Below the pieces are notes generated by a model. The model was not told the origin of the DNA and ran no database searches. It worked only from the letters and a program-made list of their open reading frames with translations. A program made the position numbers and the translations under genes. From JANMJD01 sp963828405 (GTDB taxonomy: Bacteria; Actinomycetota; Acidimicrobiia; Acidimicrobiales; Ilumatobacteraceae): a DNA stretch of 64,000 nt. The DNA is taken from NCBI GenBank assembly GCA_963828405.1, contig CAWHEG010000031.1:248001-312000 (forward strand), read 5' to 3'. Below, one piece after another: positions 21,326 through 30,923 of this stretch; position 1 is the stretch's first letter, and each line of letters opens with the position of its first letter.

Positions 21326-21341
21326 CCGCGCGGCCGCCGGC

Positions 21342-23504
21342 TCAACGCACGGGCGACCGGCTGTCGCGTCGGAACGATCGCAGCGTGATCCGCGCCCTGA
21401 ACCGATCGAGCCGACGGCGGCCGGCTCGCAGCGAGTCGTCCACCTGGGCCATCAACCGGGAGGCCAGGGCGACGGTCAGGTCGTCGGGTTCGACCTGGGC
21501 ATGGGCGGCGGCGGTGGCCAGTCCGGCGAGCGAGGTAGCGGCGGCGACTCCCTCGGCGTCGATCAATCGACCGGCCTCGGCGGCGATGTCGGCGTTGGTC
21601 TGCCACCGATGGAACGACGCGCCATGGTCGACGAGTGCATCGGTGGCCTCGGCCCACGCCCCGACCACCCGATCGGGGGCTCCGGCGGCGCCCAGCCGGC
21701 GGTGACGGCGGCGGCGTTTGGCGAGGACCGAGGCGGCGGCGGCGAGCACGGCCCCGCCGACGACGATGACCACCGAGACGCCGGCGAGCGCCAGCCAGTT
21801 GACCGAGTTCGGTCGCCGACCCGGGGTCGCCACCTGCGGGGCCGGGCGGACCACCGCGGGCTCCTCGCCGGCGACGACCGCCGGATCGGGCAGAACGGCC
21901 GGCGTCTCGTCGCCGATCGGCCGGGCCGGCACCGGGGCGTCGACGGCCTCGGCGCTCGGGACCGGATCGAACGGCACCCAACCAACACCGCCGAACCACA
22001 CCTCGGGCCACGCGTGGGCATCGGCGCTGGTCAGCGTGGTGCTCGTCGGTGGCGGTCGGTAACCGACGGCGACGCGGGCGCTGGCGCCCAACGACCGGGC
22101 CATCAGCGCGAAGGCTGCGACGTACTGCTCCTCGGCCCCCTGGCGGGAGGACTCGAGCACCGCCTTGAGGGATCCGACGCTGGTCGACACCGGGCTGTCA
22201 CGGTTGATCCGGTAGGTCGTGCGCAGGGCGACCTCGAGCGCCCGCAACGCTCCGTACAAGCCGTCGCCGGGCGCGCCAGACGTTGTCGCCGAGGCGATCA
22301 GCTGCTCGGCTGTCGAGCGGAACGCGGCCGAGACCTCGTCGGCGGGATCGCCGACGTCGGGTCCGCCGAGCAGCGAATCATCGAGCACGATCGGCGACAT
22401 CGTGGCCGATACGCGACCGCCGACGGCAACATCGGGCTCGAGCAGCAGCATCGAGCGGTCGCGGTCGGCGGAGGCGCCGTGGTCGAGCAGCGTCGGCGTC
22501 CCGGCGATCGGCAGCCAGGTCAGCGACCTGCCCAGCGGTTCGACGGTGACGACGACCGACTGGGCCGGATCGACGGCCACCGCTGGGGGGCCGAGACGCC
22601 GGCCGACCCTGCGGAACGTGGGCCCGATGCCCCACTCGACGCCGTCGAAGCGGTCGAGGGCGAACAGGCGCCAGTACGCCGAGGAGGCGCCGCTCAGCCG
22701 GGCGACCGGGACTGCGGGCTCGGTCGCCCGTTCGACCGCGACGCCGGCCAGCGACTCGTAGCCGAACAGGTCCTCGGCCGAGATCGCCCGGCCCGAGCGC
22801 GGATCGAGGCGGTCACGGGCCGACCAGGCCGGCAGCACGGCGAAGGAGCCGGCGACGACGACCGTTCCCGCCAGCATCGCCCCCGCGGCCACGAAGGCGG
22901 TGCCACCCGGCCTCCGCCGCCGCTCGGTCACGGTCTCGCTCGTGAACAGCACGACCAACGCGGCGGCGATCCACGCGCCCACCCCGAGGATCGCAGGGCG
23001 GCCGGCGGGAGCACCGAGGGCGCCGAGAACCAGCCCGAGCCCGGCCGATGGCGCCAACATCGTGAGCCGCCACCGACCGGCGGCAGCCAACTCGGCGGTG
23101 ACGATCGACGCGGCTCCGACGAGCATCGCCACGACGACGAACAGGCCCGCGTCGAGCGGCGCCGGCCACGACACCGAGAGCAGATCACCTGAGCCCCCGA
23201 CGACGCCCTCGTACACGTCGGCCGGCACCCGACCGCCTGCGGCGAGGGCGGTGACCACCAGACCGCCAACAAGGGCGACGAGGTGGACGACGCCACGCAC
23301 CTCGCCCGGCAGCCGCCTCACGGCCAGGGCCGGGACGGCGACGATCACCATCGCCGCCAGGCCTGCGGCCCGAACGTCGTCGAACACCCGCGCGGCGAGC
23401 AACCCCGTGACGGCGCACAGGCCGAGCGCTGCGGCGACGACCGGCCACGGCACGATTCGGGTCGGACCCGGGCGAGGCGGGTCGGGTGCTGCAGCGGTGA
23501 TCAC
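21342..23504 (-). CDS. Transglutaminase-like membrane protein (DUF3488 type), catalytic Cys replaced
   Basis: A 720-residue membrane protein of the TgpA/DUF3488 family. It has several N-terminal helices (about residues 15-215), a large extracellular region with a transglutaminase-like core, then another helix (WLALAGVSVVIVVGGAVLAAAASV) and a basic cytoplasmic tail. In the core the family pattern GxCEQ(F/Y) reads QGAEEQYVAAF, so the nucleophile Cys is Glu at residue 458. The His of ADAHAWPEVW and the Asp of WVPFDP remain. It is probably non-catalytic, perhaps a structural or binding version. The GTG start overlaps the DUF58 stop (GTGA), so the genes are coupled. Confidence 0.85.
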   Translation of the reverse strand: MITAAAPDPPRPGPTRIVPWPVVAAALGLCAVTGLLAARVFDDVRAAGLAAMVIVAVPALAVRRLPGEVRGVVHLVALVGGLVVTALAAGGRVPADVYEGVVGGSGDLLSVSWPAPLDAGLFVVVAMLVGAASIVTAELAAAGRWRLTMLAPSAGLGLVLGALGAPAGRPAILGVGAWIAAALVVLFTSETVTERRRRPGGTAFVAAGAMLAGTVVVAGSFAVLPAWSARDRLDPRSGRAISAEDLFGYESLAGVAVERATEPAVPVARLSGASSAYWRLFALDRFDGVEWGIGPTFRRVGRRLGPPAVAVDPAQSVVVTVEPLGRSLTWLPIAGTPTLLDHGASADRDRSMLLLEPDVAVGGRVSATMSPIVLDDSLLGGPDVGDPADEVSAAFRSTAEQLIASATTSGAPGDGLYGALRALEVALRTTYRINRDSPVSTSVGSLKAVLESSRQGAEEQYVAAFALMARSLGASARVAVGYRPPPTSTTLTSADAHAWPEVWFGGVGWVPFDPVPSAEAVDAPVPARPIGDETPAVLPDPAVVAGEEPAVVRPAPQVATPGRRPNSVNWLALAGVSVVIVVGGAVLAAAASVLAKRRRRHRRLGAAGAPDRVVGAWAEATDALVDHGASFHRWQTNADIAAEAGRLIDAEGVAAATSLAGLATAAAHAQVEPDDLTVALASRLMAQVDDSLRAGRRRLDRFRARITLRSFRRDSRSPVR

Positions 23505-24645
23505 GATGCACTCGCCCACCAGCGGGCGAAGGCCTCGGCCGTGGGTGTCATCACGTCGTCGCCACGGCTCCCGATGATTCGGGGGAGCCCGTCGGCGGTG
23601 GCGGCAATCGAGACGTACATCACCCGGTCGGCCAGATCGGCGAAGCGCGACATCCCCTCCTCGGAGCGGCCGGAGACGATGAACGCGCACGTCGCCCGCG
23701 GCGTGCGCTGGACGATCTCGCCGAGCGGCCGGTTGGCGGCGCCCGACGTCAGGCCGACTCGGGCGAGCAGGTCGAGGGCCTCGACGTCCTCGCGCAACGG
23801 GCGGGGACTCCCCGGGTTGGCCCGGTCGGTCGTCGCCAGCACGACGTCGACGCCGGACCGCAGGGCATGCAGGCACAGCGAGGCGGCGACGTCGGCCGCC
23901 TCGTCGAAGCTCGCGAGCGAGTAGTCGGCCGCTTCGGTGATCAGCACGACGGTGAGCGTCGGGCGATGGGGGTCGGTGTACTCGCGGACCATGATCGTGC
24001 CCGTGCGGGCCGAGGTCGGCCAGTGGATCGTGCGGGTGTCGTCGCCCGGGGCGTAGGGGCGCAGTGACTGGAAACCCGAGGCCGGATCGCTCCCCCAGCG
24101 CAATGCCGACTCTGTCGCCGCCGCGCGCTCGATGAACCGGCGCCCGTGGAGTACGACCACCCGTGGATGCACCAGCAGCGTCGCCGTAGTGCCCGCGACG
24201 GCGTGCTCGCCGACGACCAGCCCGAGGGGGTCGGAGCGACGCACCGAGATCGGCCCGACCACGGCGACCCCGCGACGGGGGGCCGCCAGCCGATAGCCGA
24301 CGGTCACGACGTCCTCCGGCGGCGTGGCCGGGAGCCGGATGGCGACCCTCGCCGCGTCGAGGCGGTCGCGCAGCGTCGTCGGCGCGACCCCCGCCGCGAG
24401 GTCGGCGTCACCTTCGTCCGGACGCGGATCTCGGTGCCCCGTTCGACGCGCGACGGCAGCGGCCCACGCCCGACCGTGACCGCCGGCGCACGGCGGACGA
24501 TCAGCGCGGCCACCACCAGCGTGAGCAGGCCGGCGACTGCGACGGCCACGAGCTCGGCGTAGCGGGCGCGCCAGCCGATCGTGGCGAGCACGATGGCGGA
24601 CACCAGCATCCCGAGGCCGGCGCGGGTCGGCATCGTGGCGGCCAC
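23501..24645 (-). CDS. DUF58-domain protein, frameshifted near 24405
   Basis: The middle gene of the moxR operon. The first part (ATG at 24645) has two membrane helices and the start of the beta domain up to VRTKVTP. The continuation DLAAGVAPTTLRDRLDAARVA, through VTVGYRLAAPRRG to the diagnostic DUF58 block (FQSLRPYAPGDDTRTIHW, then a vWA-like domain), is in another frame. Joining the frames near 24403-24406 needs one extra base. The fused product would be about 381 residues, normal for the family. DUF58 proteins work with MoxR AAA+ ATPases, probably in maturation of membrane or surface complexes. Both parts are well conserved, so an indel error is likely. Confidence 0.8.
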
Positions 24646-24659
24646 TCGACGTTCGCCGG

Positions 24660-25613
24660 TCAGCGTCGCTCGACCCGGCGACGCGGCACGTCGAGCGAGT
24701 CGACGACCTCGCCCAACACGTCGGAGGCCGTCGAACCGCGCAGGTCGGCCTCGGGGCTGAGCGCCAACCGGTGGGTGAGCGCCGGGCTGATCATCAGCTG
24801 CACATCCTCGGGGGTGACGAAGTCACGCCCGTCGGTGGCGGCGGCGGCACGCGAGAGCCGGAGCAACGAGAGCACCGCACGTGTCGACGCCCCGAGGCGT
24901 AGGTCGGGGTGCGCCCGAGTCGCCGCGGCAAGGGTGACGATGTACTCGCCGATGCCCTGGCCGACATGCACGGTGTCGACGACCGCCATCATCTCGACGA
25001 CATCGTGGAGCGAGACGACCGGCGACACCTCGGGCGACGCCCGGCGGATCACATCGATCATCAGCAGATCGAGCTCGACGTCGGGGGCGACGTAGCCGAG
25101 GTTGACCCGCATGGCGAACCGGTCGAGCTGCACGTCGGGGAGGGGATAGGTGCCCTGGAAGTCCTGCGGGTTCTGGGTGGCGATGACGAAGAACGGGCGC
25201 GGTACACCGCGGCTCACACCGTCGGTGGTGACCTGGCGCTCCTCCATCACCTCGAGCATTGCCGACTGGGTCTTGGGGCTCGCCCGGTTGATCTCGTCGC
25301 CGATCACCACGTTGGCGTAGACCGGGCCCTCGCGAAAGCTGAACCGGCCGGTGCTCGGCTCGAAGACCATCACGCCCGTGATGTCGGACGGGAGCAGATC
25401 GGGCGTGAACTGCACTCGCCGCCACGATCCGCCGATCGACCCGGCGATCGCCTTGGCGAGCGTCGTCTTGCCCGTGCCGGGTACGTCCTCGATCAGCAGA
25501 TGACCCTCCGACAGCAGGCAGCACAGCGCCAGCCGGACGACCTCCGGCTTGCCGCGCACCACCCGATTCACGTTCGTCTGGAGCTTGTCGAACGTGTCGG
25601 CGAAACGAACCAT
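24660..25613 (-). CDS. MoxR-family AAA+ ATPase
   Basis: A 317-residue AAA+ ATPase: Walker A DVPGTGKTTLAKA (about 43-55), Walker B VVIGDEINRA, sensor region VIATQNPQDFQGTYPLPDVQLDRF, arginine finger and C-terminal lid. MoxR proteins act as chaperone-like ATPases with vWA/DUF58 partners, which follow here after 14 bp. The ATG at 25613 is preferred over upstream in-frame starts because GAGGAG precedes it at the right distance. First gene of the moxR-DUF58-transglutaminase operon. Confidence 0.93.
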   Translation of the reverse strand: MVRFADTFDKLQTNVNRVVRGKPEVVRLALCCLLSEGHLLIEDVPGTGKTTLAKAIAGSIGGSWRRVQFTPDLLPSDITGVMVFEPSTGRFSFREGPVYANVVIGDEINRASPKTQSAMLEVMEERQVTTDGVSRGVPRPFFVIATQNPQDFQGTYPLPDVQLDRFAMRVNLGYVAPDVELDLLMIDVIRRASPEVSPVVSLHDVVEMMAVVDTVHVGQGIGEYIVTLAAATRAHPDLRLGASTRAVLSLLRLSRAAAATDGRDFVTPEDVQLMISPALTHRLALSPEADLRGSTASDVLGEVVDSLDVPRRRVERR

Positions 25614-25752
25614 GGATCTCCTCGGAACCACCACGGTCGGAGGCGCGTGCCGCCGCCGTGTCTCTGTTTGACCTCAACAGCCTACGTCGCGCCCTCCGAG
25701 AGCGGCGGACCGCACCCGCCCCGTCGTCGGGAATCCGGAGGTGGACCGGCTG

Positions 25753-26040
25753 CTACGGTGCACGCAGGCTGTTCATGCGATCCGGTTCTGCGACCCCGTC
25801 GTCGGGTTCGACGAAGATGCATTCGCCCGGGCAGTCGATGGCGGCGTTGACCACCGCGGCTTCGTGGCGGCTGGGCACGGTGACCGAGCTGGCGCGTCCG
25901 CCCGGATCGTTGCCGAGGACGTCACGGTCATGGACGTAGCAGATGCCGTCGTCGAGCAGCACGAAGACTTCCGGGCAGTGGTCTGTGCACAGGCCATCGC
26001 CCGTACACAGGTCCTGGTCGATCCAGACCTTGATGGTCAC
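25753..26040 (-). CDS. Ferredoxin, small Fe-S electron carrier
   Basis: A 95-residue soluble ferredoxin. Cluster ligands are in CTGDGLCTDHCPEVF (Cys at 12, 18 and 22) and a C-terminal CPGECIF, the layout of actinobacterial 3Fe-4S/4Fe-4S ferredoxins that feed cytochromes P450, Rieske oxygenases or other oxidoreductases. The acidic composition fits. No redox partner is adjacent; the nearest downstream same-strand gene is moxR, 139 bp away. Specific partner unknown. Confidence 0.9.
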   Translation of the reverse strand: MTIKVWIDQDLCTGDGLCTDHCPEVFVLLDDGICYVHDRDVLGNDPGGRASSVTVPSRHEAAVVNAAIDCPGECIFVEPDDGVAEPDRMNSLRAP

Positions 26041-26168
26041 GCCAGTACACAGTAGATGCCTCGCGGGCGTGCGCCGCGCGGGAGGACATCGGGGCGAGCA
26101 ACCGGCTCGAGAGCCGTCAGGGACCGGACGACAAATGACCGGGTCGCCGCCGCAGGCTCACCGAGTCG

Positions 26169-26429
26169 TCAGCCGCCGCTGAGGGCCTGCATGATGGTCA
26201 CCTCGTCGTCGTCGTCGACGGGGGTCGACAGATCCCGGATGATGTCGACGTTGACGAAGATGCGCATGTGTTGGCGCAAGCGGCCCTGCTCATCGACGAT
26301 GCGGAAGCGGATGCCGGGATAACGCGCGTCGAGCGCCCGCAACACCCCGTCGACGGTGGTGCCCTCGCCGGTGACCTCGGAGCGCTGTCCGGTGTAGGAA
26401 CGCAGCGGGGTCGGGATGCGGACACGCAC
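26169..26429 (-). CDS. MoaD/ThiS-family ubiquitin-like sulfur-carrier protein
   Basis: An 86-residue beta-grasp protein ending in Gly-Gly (QALSGG), the hallmark of MoaD/ThiS/CysO carriers that are adenylated and thiocarboxylated at the C-terminus. The GTG at 26429 has a GAGGG about 8 nt upstream and lies 11 nt after the stop of the BNR-repeat gene, so they are cotranscribed. No MoeB/ThiF activating enzyme or MoaE is nearby. Which pathway receives the sulfur cannot be told from sequence. Confidence 0.8.
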   Translation of the reverse strand: MRVRIPTPLRSYTGQRSEVTGEGTTVDGVLRALDARYPGIRFRIVDEQGRLRQHMRIFVNVDIIRDLSTPVDDDDEVTIMQALSGG

Positions 26430-26440
26430 CGGCGTCGCCC

Positions 26441-27562
26441 TCAGCGCGCCGACGTGTCGGCGTACTCCACCGAGAGGATCTCGGGCAGGTGCGAGGCGAG
26501 ACATGCCCAGGTTTCGCCGCCATCGGTGCTCCCCCACACCTCGCCGCTGGTGGTGCCGAAGTAGACGCCGACCGACGGGTCGTGGTCGGTGGTCATCGCC
26601 TGACGCTTCACCGTGAACCAGGCCCGTTCGGGGAGCCCGGCGTCGTGGCGGGTCCACGTGTCGCCGGCGTCGGTCGAGCGGTAGACGGCAGGGCGTCCGT
26701 CCGGGCTGGTGCGCGGCCACACGTCGGTGCCGTCCATCGGGAAGACCCAGACGGTGTCGGGATCGTGGGGGTGGAGCTCGATCGGGAAGCCGATGTCGCC
26801 GACCTCGACCGGCATGTTGTCGCCGACGCGCACCCAGCGTCCGTCGGCACGGTCCATTCTGTAGATCCCGCAATGGTTCTGCTGATAGAGCCGGTCGGGA
26901 AACCGGGGATGGAGGCGCACGCAATGGGGGTCGTGGCCGTACTCCGGATCGGGAACCGGAGCGAACAACGCCAGGCACCCCCGGTTGAGCGGTGTCCAGT
27001 CGGCGCCGCCGTCGACGGTCTCGAAGACCCCGCCGCTCGACAGCCCGAGATAGATGTGGTCCGGGTCGCGGGGGTCGATGTTGATCGAGTGGAGCATCGA
27101 CCCGTCCGGGGTGTTCTGTTCGGGCCACTCGGCCCAGGTGGTCCACATCGGATGATCGTTCCAGCCGTCGACCGTCGTCCACGTGTCACCGCCGTCATCG
27201 GTGCGGAAAAGCCCCTGCGGCGACCCACCGAGGTACCAGACGTCCGGTTGATCGACATGTCCGGGGGTCAGCCAGAACGCCGCGTTGAGCGCCCGTTGGA
27301 GCGGCTCACCGCTCCGGAACGCCGGCGGGACCGTCGCCTCGGTCCATGTTCGGCCCAGGTCATCGGAACGGAACACCGTTGGTCCGAGATGTCCCGTCGA
27401 CAACCCCGCAAGCATCCGCCGGCCGTTGCGCGGATCGAGCACGACATGGTTGGCGATGTGACCGAGGAAGTCCGGTCCCCGCATCGTCCACACCCGACGG
27501 TGCGTGTCGCTGTCGAGCGAGAAGATCCCTTTGCGTGTCCCTATGAGCAGCACCCGATCCAC
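26441..27562 (-). CDS. BNR-repeat beta-propeller protein (sialidase/VPS10-like fold)
   Basis: A 373-residue protein with at least five Asp-box (BNR) motifs of the form S/TxDxGxTW: RSDDLGRTW, RTDDGGDTW, ETVDGGADW, RSTDAGDTW, GSTDGGETW. It begins MDRVLLIGTRKGIFSL with no signal peptide, so it is probably cytosolic, and lacks a recognisable sialidase FRIP/arginine triad. Such proteins are often called exo-alpha-sialidase on the Asp-boxes alone; that activity is not supported here. It is the first gene of a two-gene unit with the MoaD-like protein. Confidence 0.85.
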   Translation of the reverse strand: MDRVLLIGTRKGIFSLDSDTHRRVWTMRGPDFLGHIANHVVLDPRNGRRMLAGLSTGHLGPTVFRSDDLGRTWTEATVPPAFRSGEPLQRALNAAFWLTPGHVDQPDVWYLGGSPQGLFRTDDGGDTWTTVDGWNDHPMWTTWAEWPEQNTPDGSMLHSINIDPRDPDHIYLGLSSGGVFETVDGGADWTPLNRGCLALFAPVPDPEYGHDPHCVRLHPRFPDRLYQQNHCGIYRMDRADGRWVRVGDNMPVEVGDIGFPIELHPHDPDTVWVFPMDGTDVWPRTSPDGRPAVYRSTDAGDTWTRHDAGLPERAWFTVKRQAMTTDHDPSVGVYFGTTSGEVWGSTDGGETWACLASHLPEILSVEYADTSAR

Positions 27563-27601
27563 ATTACGCGATCGCCCGAGGCGACCGCGTCGCCGGTCGC
27601 G

Positions 27602-29987
27602 CTAGACGTATCGCAGTGCGTCGCCCGCGTTGACACGGGTCGCTCGCCGGACCGGACCGACGACGACGAGGGCCGCGAGGGCGACCGTGGCGGCGAGGAC
27701 GACGAGGGCCGTGCCGGCGTCGAACACGGTGGCGATCTCGAGTTCCATGATCGTCAACGTCAGCCGCGCCAGACCCCACGAGAGGAGGAACCCGAGCGGG
27801 ATGCCGAGCGCCCATCCGAGCACCGCCTGCACGGCGCTCTCCGCGGCGAAGGCTCGGCGGATGTCGCGTGCCCGGGCACCGACACAGCGCAGGATGCCGA
27901 TCTCGCGGGTCCGTTCGATGACGTTCATCGTGATCGAGTTGATCAGGCCGACCATGCCGATCGCCACCACGACACCGCCCACCAGGGTGATCATGTTGAG
28001 GATCGCGTCGTTGGCCGCCTTGTTCTCGGCCTTGAGCGCGTAGAGCTTCTCGGGAGCGACCCGATAGCCCGCCGCGGTGAGCGCGTCCTCGACTGCGTTC
28101 GTCGTGCGGTCGATCCCACGGTCGTCGACGTGGGACATCGACAACCAGATCACGTTCGTGGCATCACTCCACCCGGTGGCCTGTTGGAGCCAGAGGAGGG
28201 GCACGTAGAACGCCCGGCCGCCGTCTTGTTGACCGCTGTCGATCCCGACGATGCGCACGTCCGTCGGACCGCCGGTCGTTGTGATCGTGACGGTGTCACC
28301 TGGTTCGAGGCTGTTCTCGCGCGCCGCGTTCGGCCCGACGACGGCCACCGGCATGCCCTGGCGCGCCTCTTCGGCGTCGTACCAGCGACCGTCGCGCAGG
28401 TCGGGGTGGTAGAGCGGCGTGCCCGTCAGCCCGAACACTGGGTACGTCTCGCCGGCGTACTCGATCGTGTGGACGAGGACCGGTTCGACCCGCTCGACGG
28501 CTGCGGTTCCGGCGACGATCTCGCGGGCCGCGGCATCGAGCCGCGGCGAGTCGGCGGGAGCGTACATGCTCGCATCCCAGGCGATGATCGAGAAGTCCTT
28601 CTCGAGGGACCGCCCGAACGACGTCGCCATGTTGAGGAACCCCGAGCGCGGTGGCGACGGCGAGTGAGATCTGCAGCGTCGTCGCTGCCGTCCGGCGCTT
28701 GTTGCGCACCAGGTTCCGGGCGCCGAACCTGATGGTGCGGGGAAGCAGCCGACCGTGGAGGACGAGGCGGTCGATCGGCGATCCGCCGAAGGTGACTGCC
28801 GCACCCTGGTTGTGGAGAGCCTCGCGGACGGGGATGCGCAGCGCCCGCCAGAGTGCCGGTGCGGAGGCGCCAACGGTGAGGACCACGGCGAACGCCACGC
28901 TGAAGGCGACGACGGGGATGCTCACTGCGAAGCGGCCGGGAACGCCGAGAACGTTGTTCGTGACGAAGTCGGCGATCACGTGGGCGAGCGCGATGCCGAT
29001 CGGCACACCGACCGCGACGCCGAAACCGGCGAGGTACAGCGCGGCACGCAGGAACACACCGGCGATCTGACGGCGCCGACCACCGATCGCCTTCATCACC
29101 CCGATCTCGGCGGTCTGCTCAGCCATCAGGGTGTTCATCGTGTTGGCGATCAGGAACACCGCCGTGATCAGGGCGAGTCCGGCGAGAACGTAGACGAATG
29201 TGGTCATCTGGTGGGCGAACCTGCGGCCCGGCCAGTCGCCCTCGTCACGGGTGACCGGCAAGCCGGTGAGCGCGCCGGGCCCGACGTTCGTGTCGAGCCA
29301 GGCGCGCAGGCGGGTGACGGTCGCGGCCTCCGCCCCCTGCTCCGTGTCGTCGAGCCGGAATGCCAGGCTGTTCACCCCGGAGACGCCCGAGAGCGCGCGC
29401 ACGGTGTCGTTGGTCGCGTACAGGACGAGATGCTTCGGGTGATCCCACGGTCCCTGCCAGAAGGCGAGGCTGCGGGCACCTCCGGACACCTCGGGCGAGG
29501 CGACCGATCCGTCGGCGGCGAGGATGCGCAGACGGTCACCCGCGTCGAGGCTGACGTCGACGGCGGCGCCGTTGCCGTCGTCGGTGAGCACCTGCCCGTC
29601 GGCCGGGGTGGCGCCGCTCGTCACGTGCACGACGTCGATCGACTGGCCGGTGAAGTCGTCGATGCCCACCACGGTCGCCGGGATGCGGCGGTCGCCGATC
29701 AGCGCCCGGGTGGAGTACGTCACCCGCGCGCTCACCGCGTCGACGTTGGGGATGGCGGCGAGCTCCCGGCCGGTGTCGTCGTCGAACTCGATGTCGCGCA
29801 ACGCCAGGGCGATGTCGTACATCTGCGTCTCGCGGACCTCGACATTCATCGTGTGATCGATCAGCGTCGGGACGGCGAGCATCCCGGTGCCGGCGACCGC
29901 CAGGGCGATGGTCGCGGAGGTGAGGATCGCCCGCGCGCGGCGGCGTCCGAGATCGCGCCACGCCTTTCGGGCCAGCGTCGTGGCCAT
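27602..29987 (-). CDS. FtsX/MacB-type ABC transporter permease, frameshifted at a G run near 28642
   Basis: A large permease (about 794 residues when joined) with two FtsX modules. An N-terminal helix (ILTSATIALAVAGTGMLAV) leads into a periplasmic-type domain and a first three-helix FtsX block (VYVLAGLALITAVFLIANTMNTL). A second anchor follows (LVRNKRRTAATTLQISLAVATALG), then another extracytoplasmic domain and a final FtsX block with SITMNVIERTREIGILRCVGA. The frame changes at CTCGGGGTTCC; three G instead of four restores LGFLNMATSFG. It starts 2 nt after the stop of the ATPase gene. Likely a lipoprotein- or peptide-exporting MacB/LolCE-like system. Confidence 0.82.
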
Positions 29988-29989
29988 GA

Positions 29990-30724
29990 TCAGACGTTCC
30001 TGGTGTCGCCGACGACGACCCCGTCGCGGATCGTGACGACTCTGCGCGAACGCGCGGCGAGTCCGTTGTCATGGGTCACGTAGACGATCGTCGTTCCGGC
30101 ATCGTTCAGTCGGGAGAGCAGGTTGAACATCTCGTTGGCGGTGTCGCTGTCGAGGTTGCCGGTGAGCTCGTCGCCCATGAGGATCGGCGGGTCGCTCGCC
30201 AGCGCGCGGGCGATCGCCACCCTCTGCTGCTCGCCGCCGGACAGCTCGACGGGTAGGTGGTCGGCCTTGTCCGCCAGGCCGACCAGGTCGAGGTTGTGGC
30301 GGGCCCGTGCCTCGCGTTCACGTGCCGAGGCGACGCGTGCGAACTCCATCGGCAGCACGGCGTTCTCGAGTGCGGTCAGCGTGGGGAGGAGTTGGAAGAA
30401 CTGGAACACGATGCCGATGTGCCGGCCCCGCCACGTCGCCAGTTCCTCCTCGTCGAGGGTGTCGATGCGCCGCCCGGTGACCGTCACGGTGCCCGCAGTG
30501 GGCCGGTCGATCCCGGAGGCGAGGTTGAGGATCGTGGTCTTACCGCTGCCGGAGGGTCCGACGATCGCCACCATCTCCCCGGGTTCGATGGCGAGGTCGA
30601 CGCCGCGCAACGCCCGGTAGGAGAGCTTCCCCGTCCGGTACAGCTTCTCGACACCGCTCAACCGGATGATCGCGGTGTCCGTCACCGGCGCCACCGCCTC
30701 GGTCGCGACGCTTCCAACCTCCAT
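29990..30724 (-). CDS. MacB/LolD-type ABC transporter ATP-binding protein
   Basis: A 244-residue ATPase. It has Walker A GPSGSGKTT, Q-loop FQFFQLLP (typical of LolD/MacB), signature LSGGEQQRVAIARAL, a Walker B-like ILMGDELTGNLDS, and an H-loop in YVTHD. Walker B reads GDELTG where most relatives have ADEPTG. The ATG at 30724 is fixed by a perfect AGGAGG on the minus strand (30733-30738); the open frame further upstream lacks homology. It is cotranscribed with the FtsX permease and divergent from the secreted CDEAEHANDP-repeat protein across 199 bp. Confidence 0.9.
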   Translation of the reverse strand: MEVGSVATEAVAPVTDTAIIRLSGVEKLYRTGKLSYRALRGVDLAIEPGEMVAIVGPSGSGKTTILNLASGIDRPTAGTVTVTGRRIDTLDEEELATWRGRHIGIVFQFFQLLPTLTALENAVLPMEFARVASAREREARARHNLDLVGLADKADHLPVELSGGEQQRVAIARALASDPPILMGDELTGNLDSDTANEMFNLLSRLNDAGTTIVYVTHDNGLAARSRRVVTIRDGVVVGDTRNV

Positions 30725-30923
30725 GACGGCAACCTCCTGGGGACCACCCGGGTCCACGCGCAGTATGAACCGGGCTCGATGGGCCCTCAAGGGACCAATG
30801 ACCCCCGCCGGAGGAGGCGGTCTGCAATCGCATGGACATGCATGGTCGTAGCACCATCGTCCACTGGCGAAGCGCACGTCGATCAGACGCTTGATGGTGT
30901 CACCAACGAACAAGGAGACACCA

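Noticed and set aside
26441..27562. Annotation as a true sialidase.
   Set aside because: Asp-box motifs alone do not prove it; no signal peptide, FRIP motif or arginine triad was seen.
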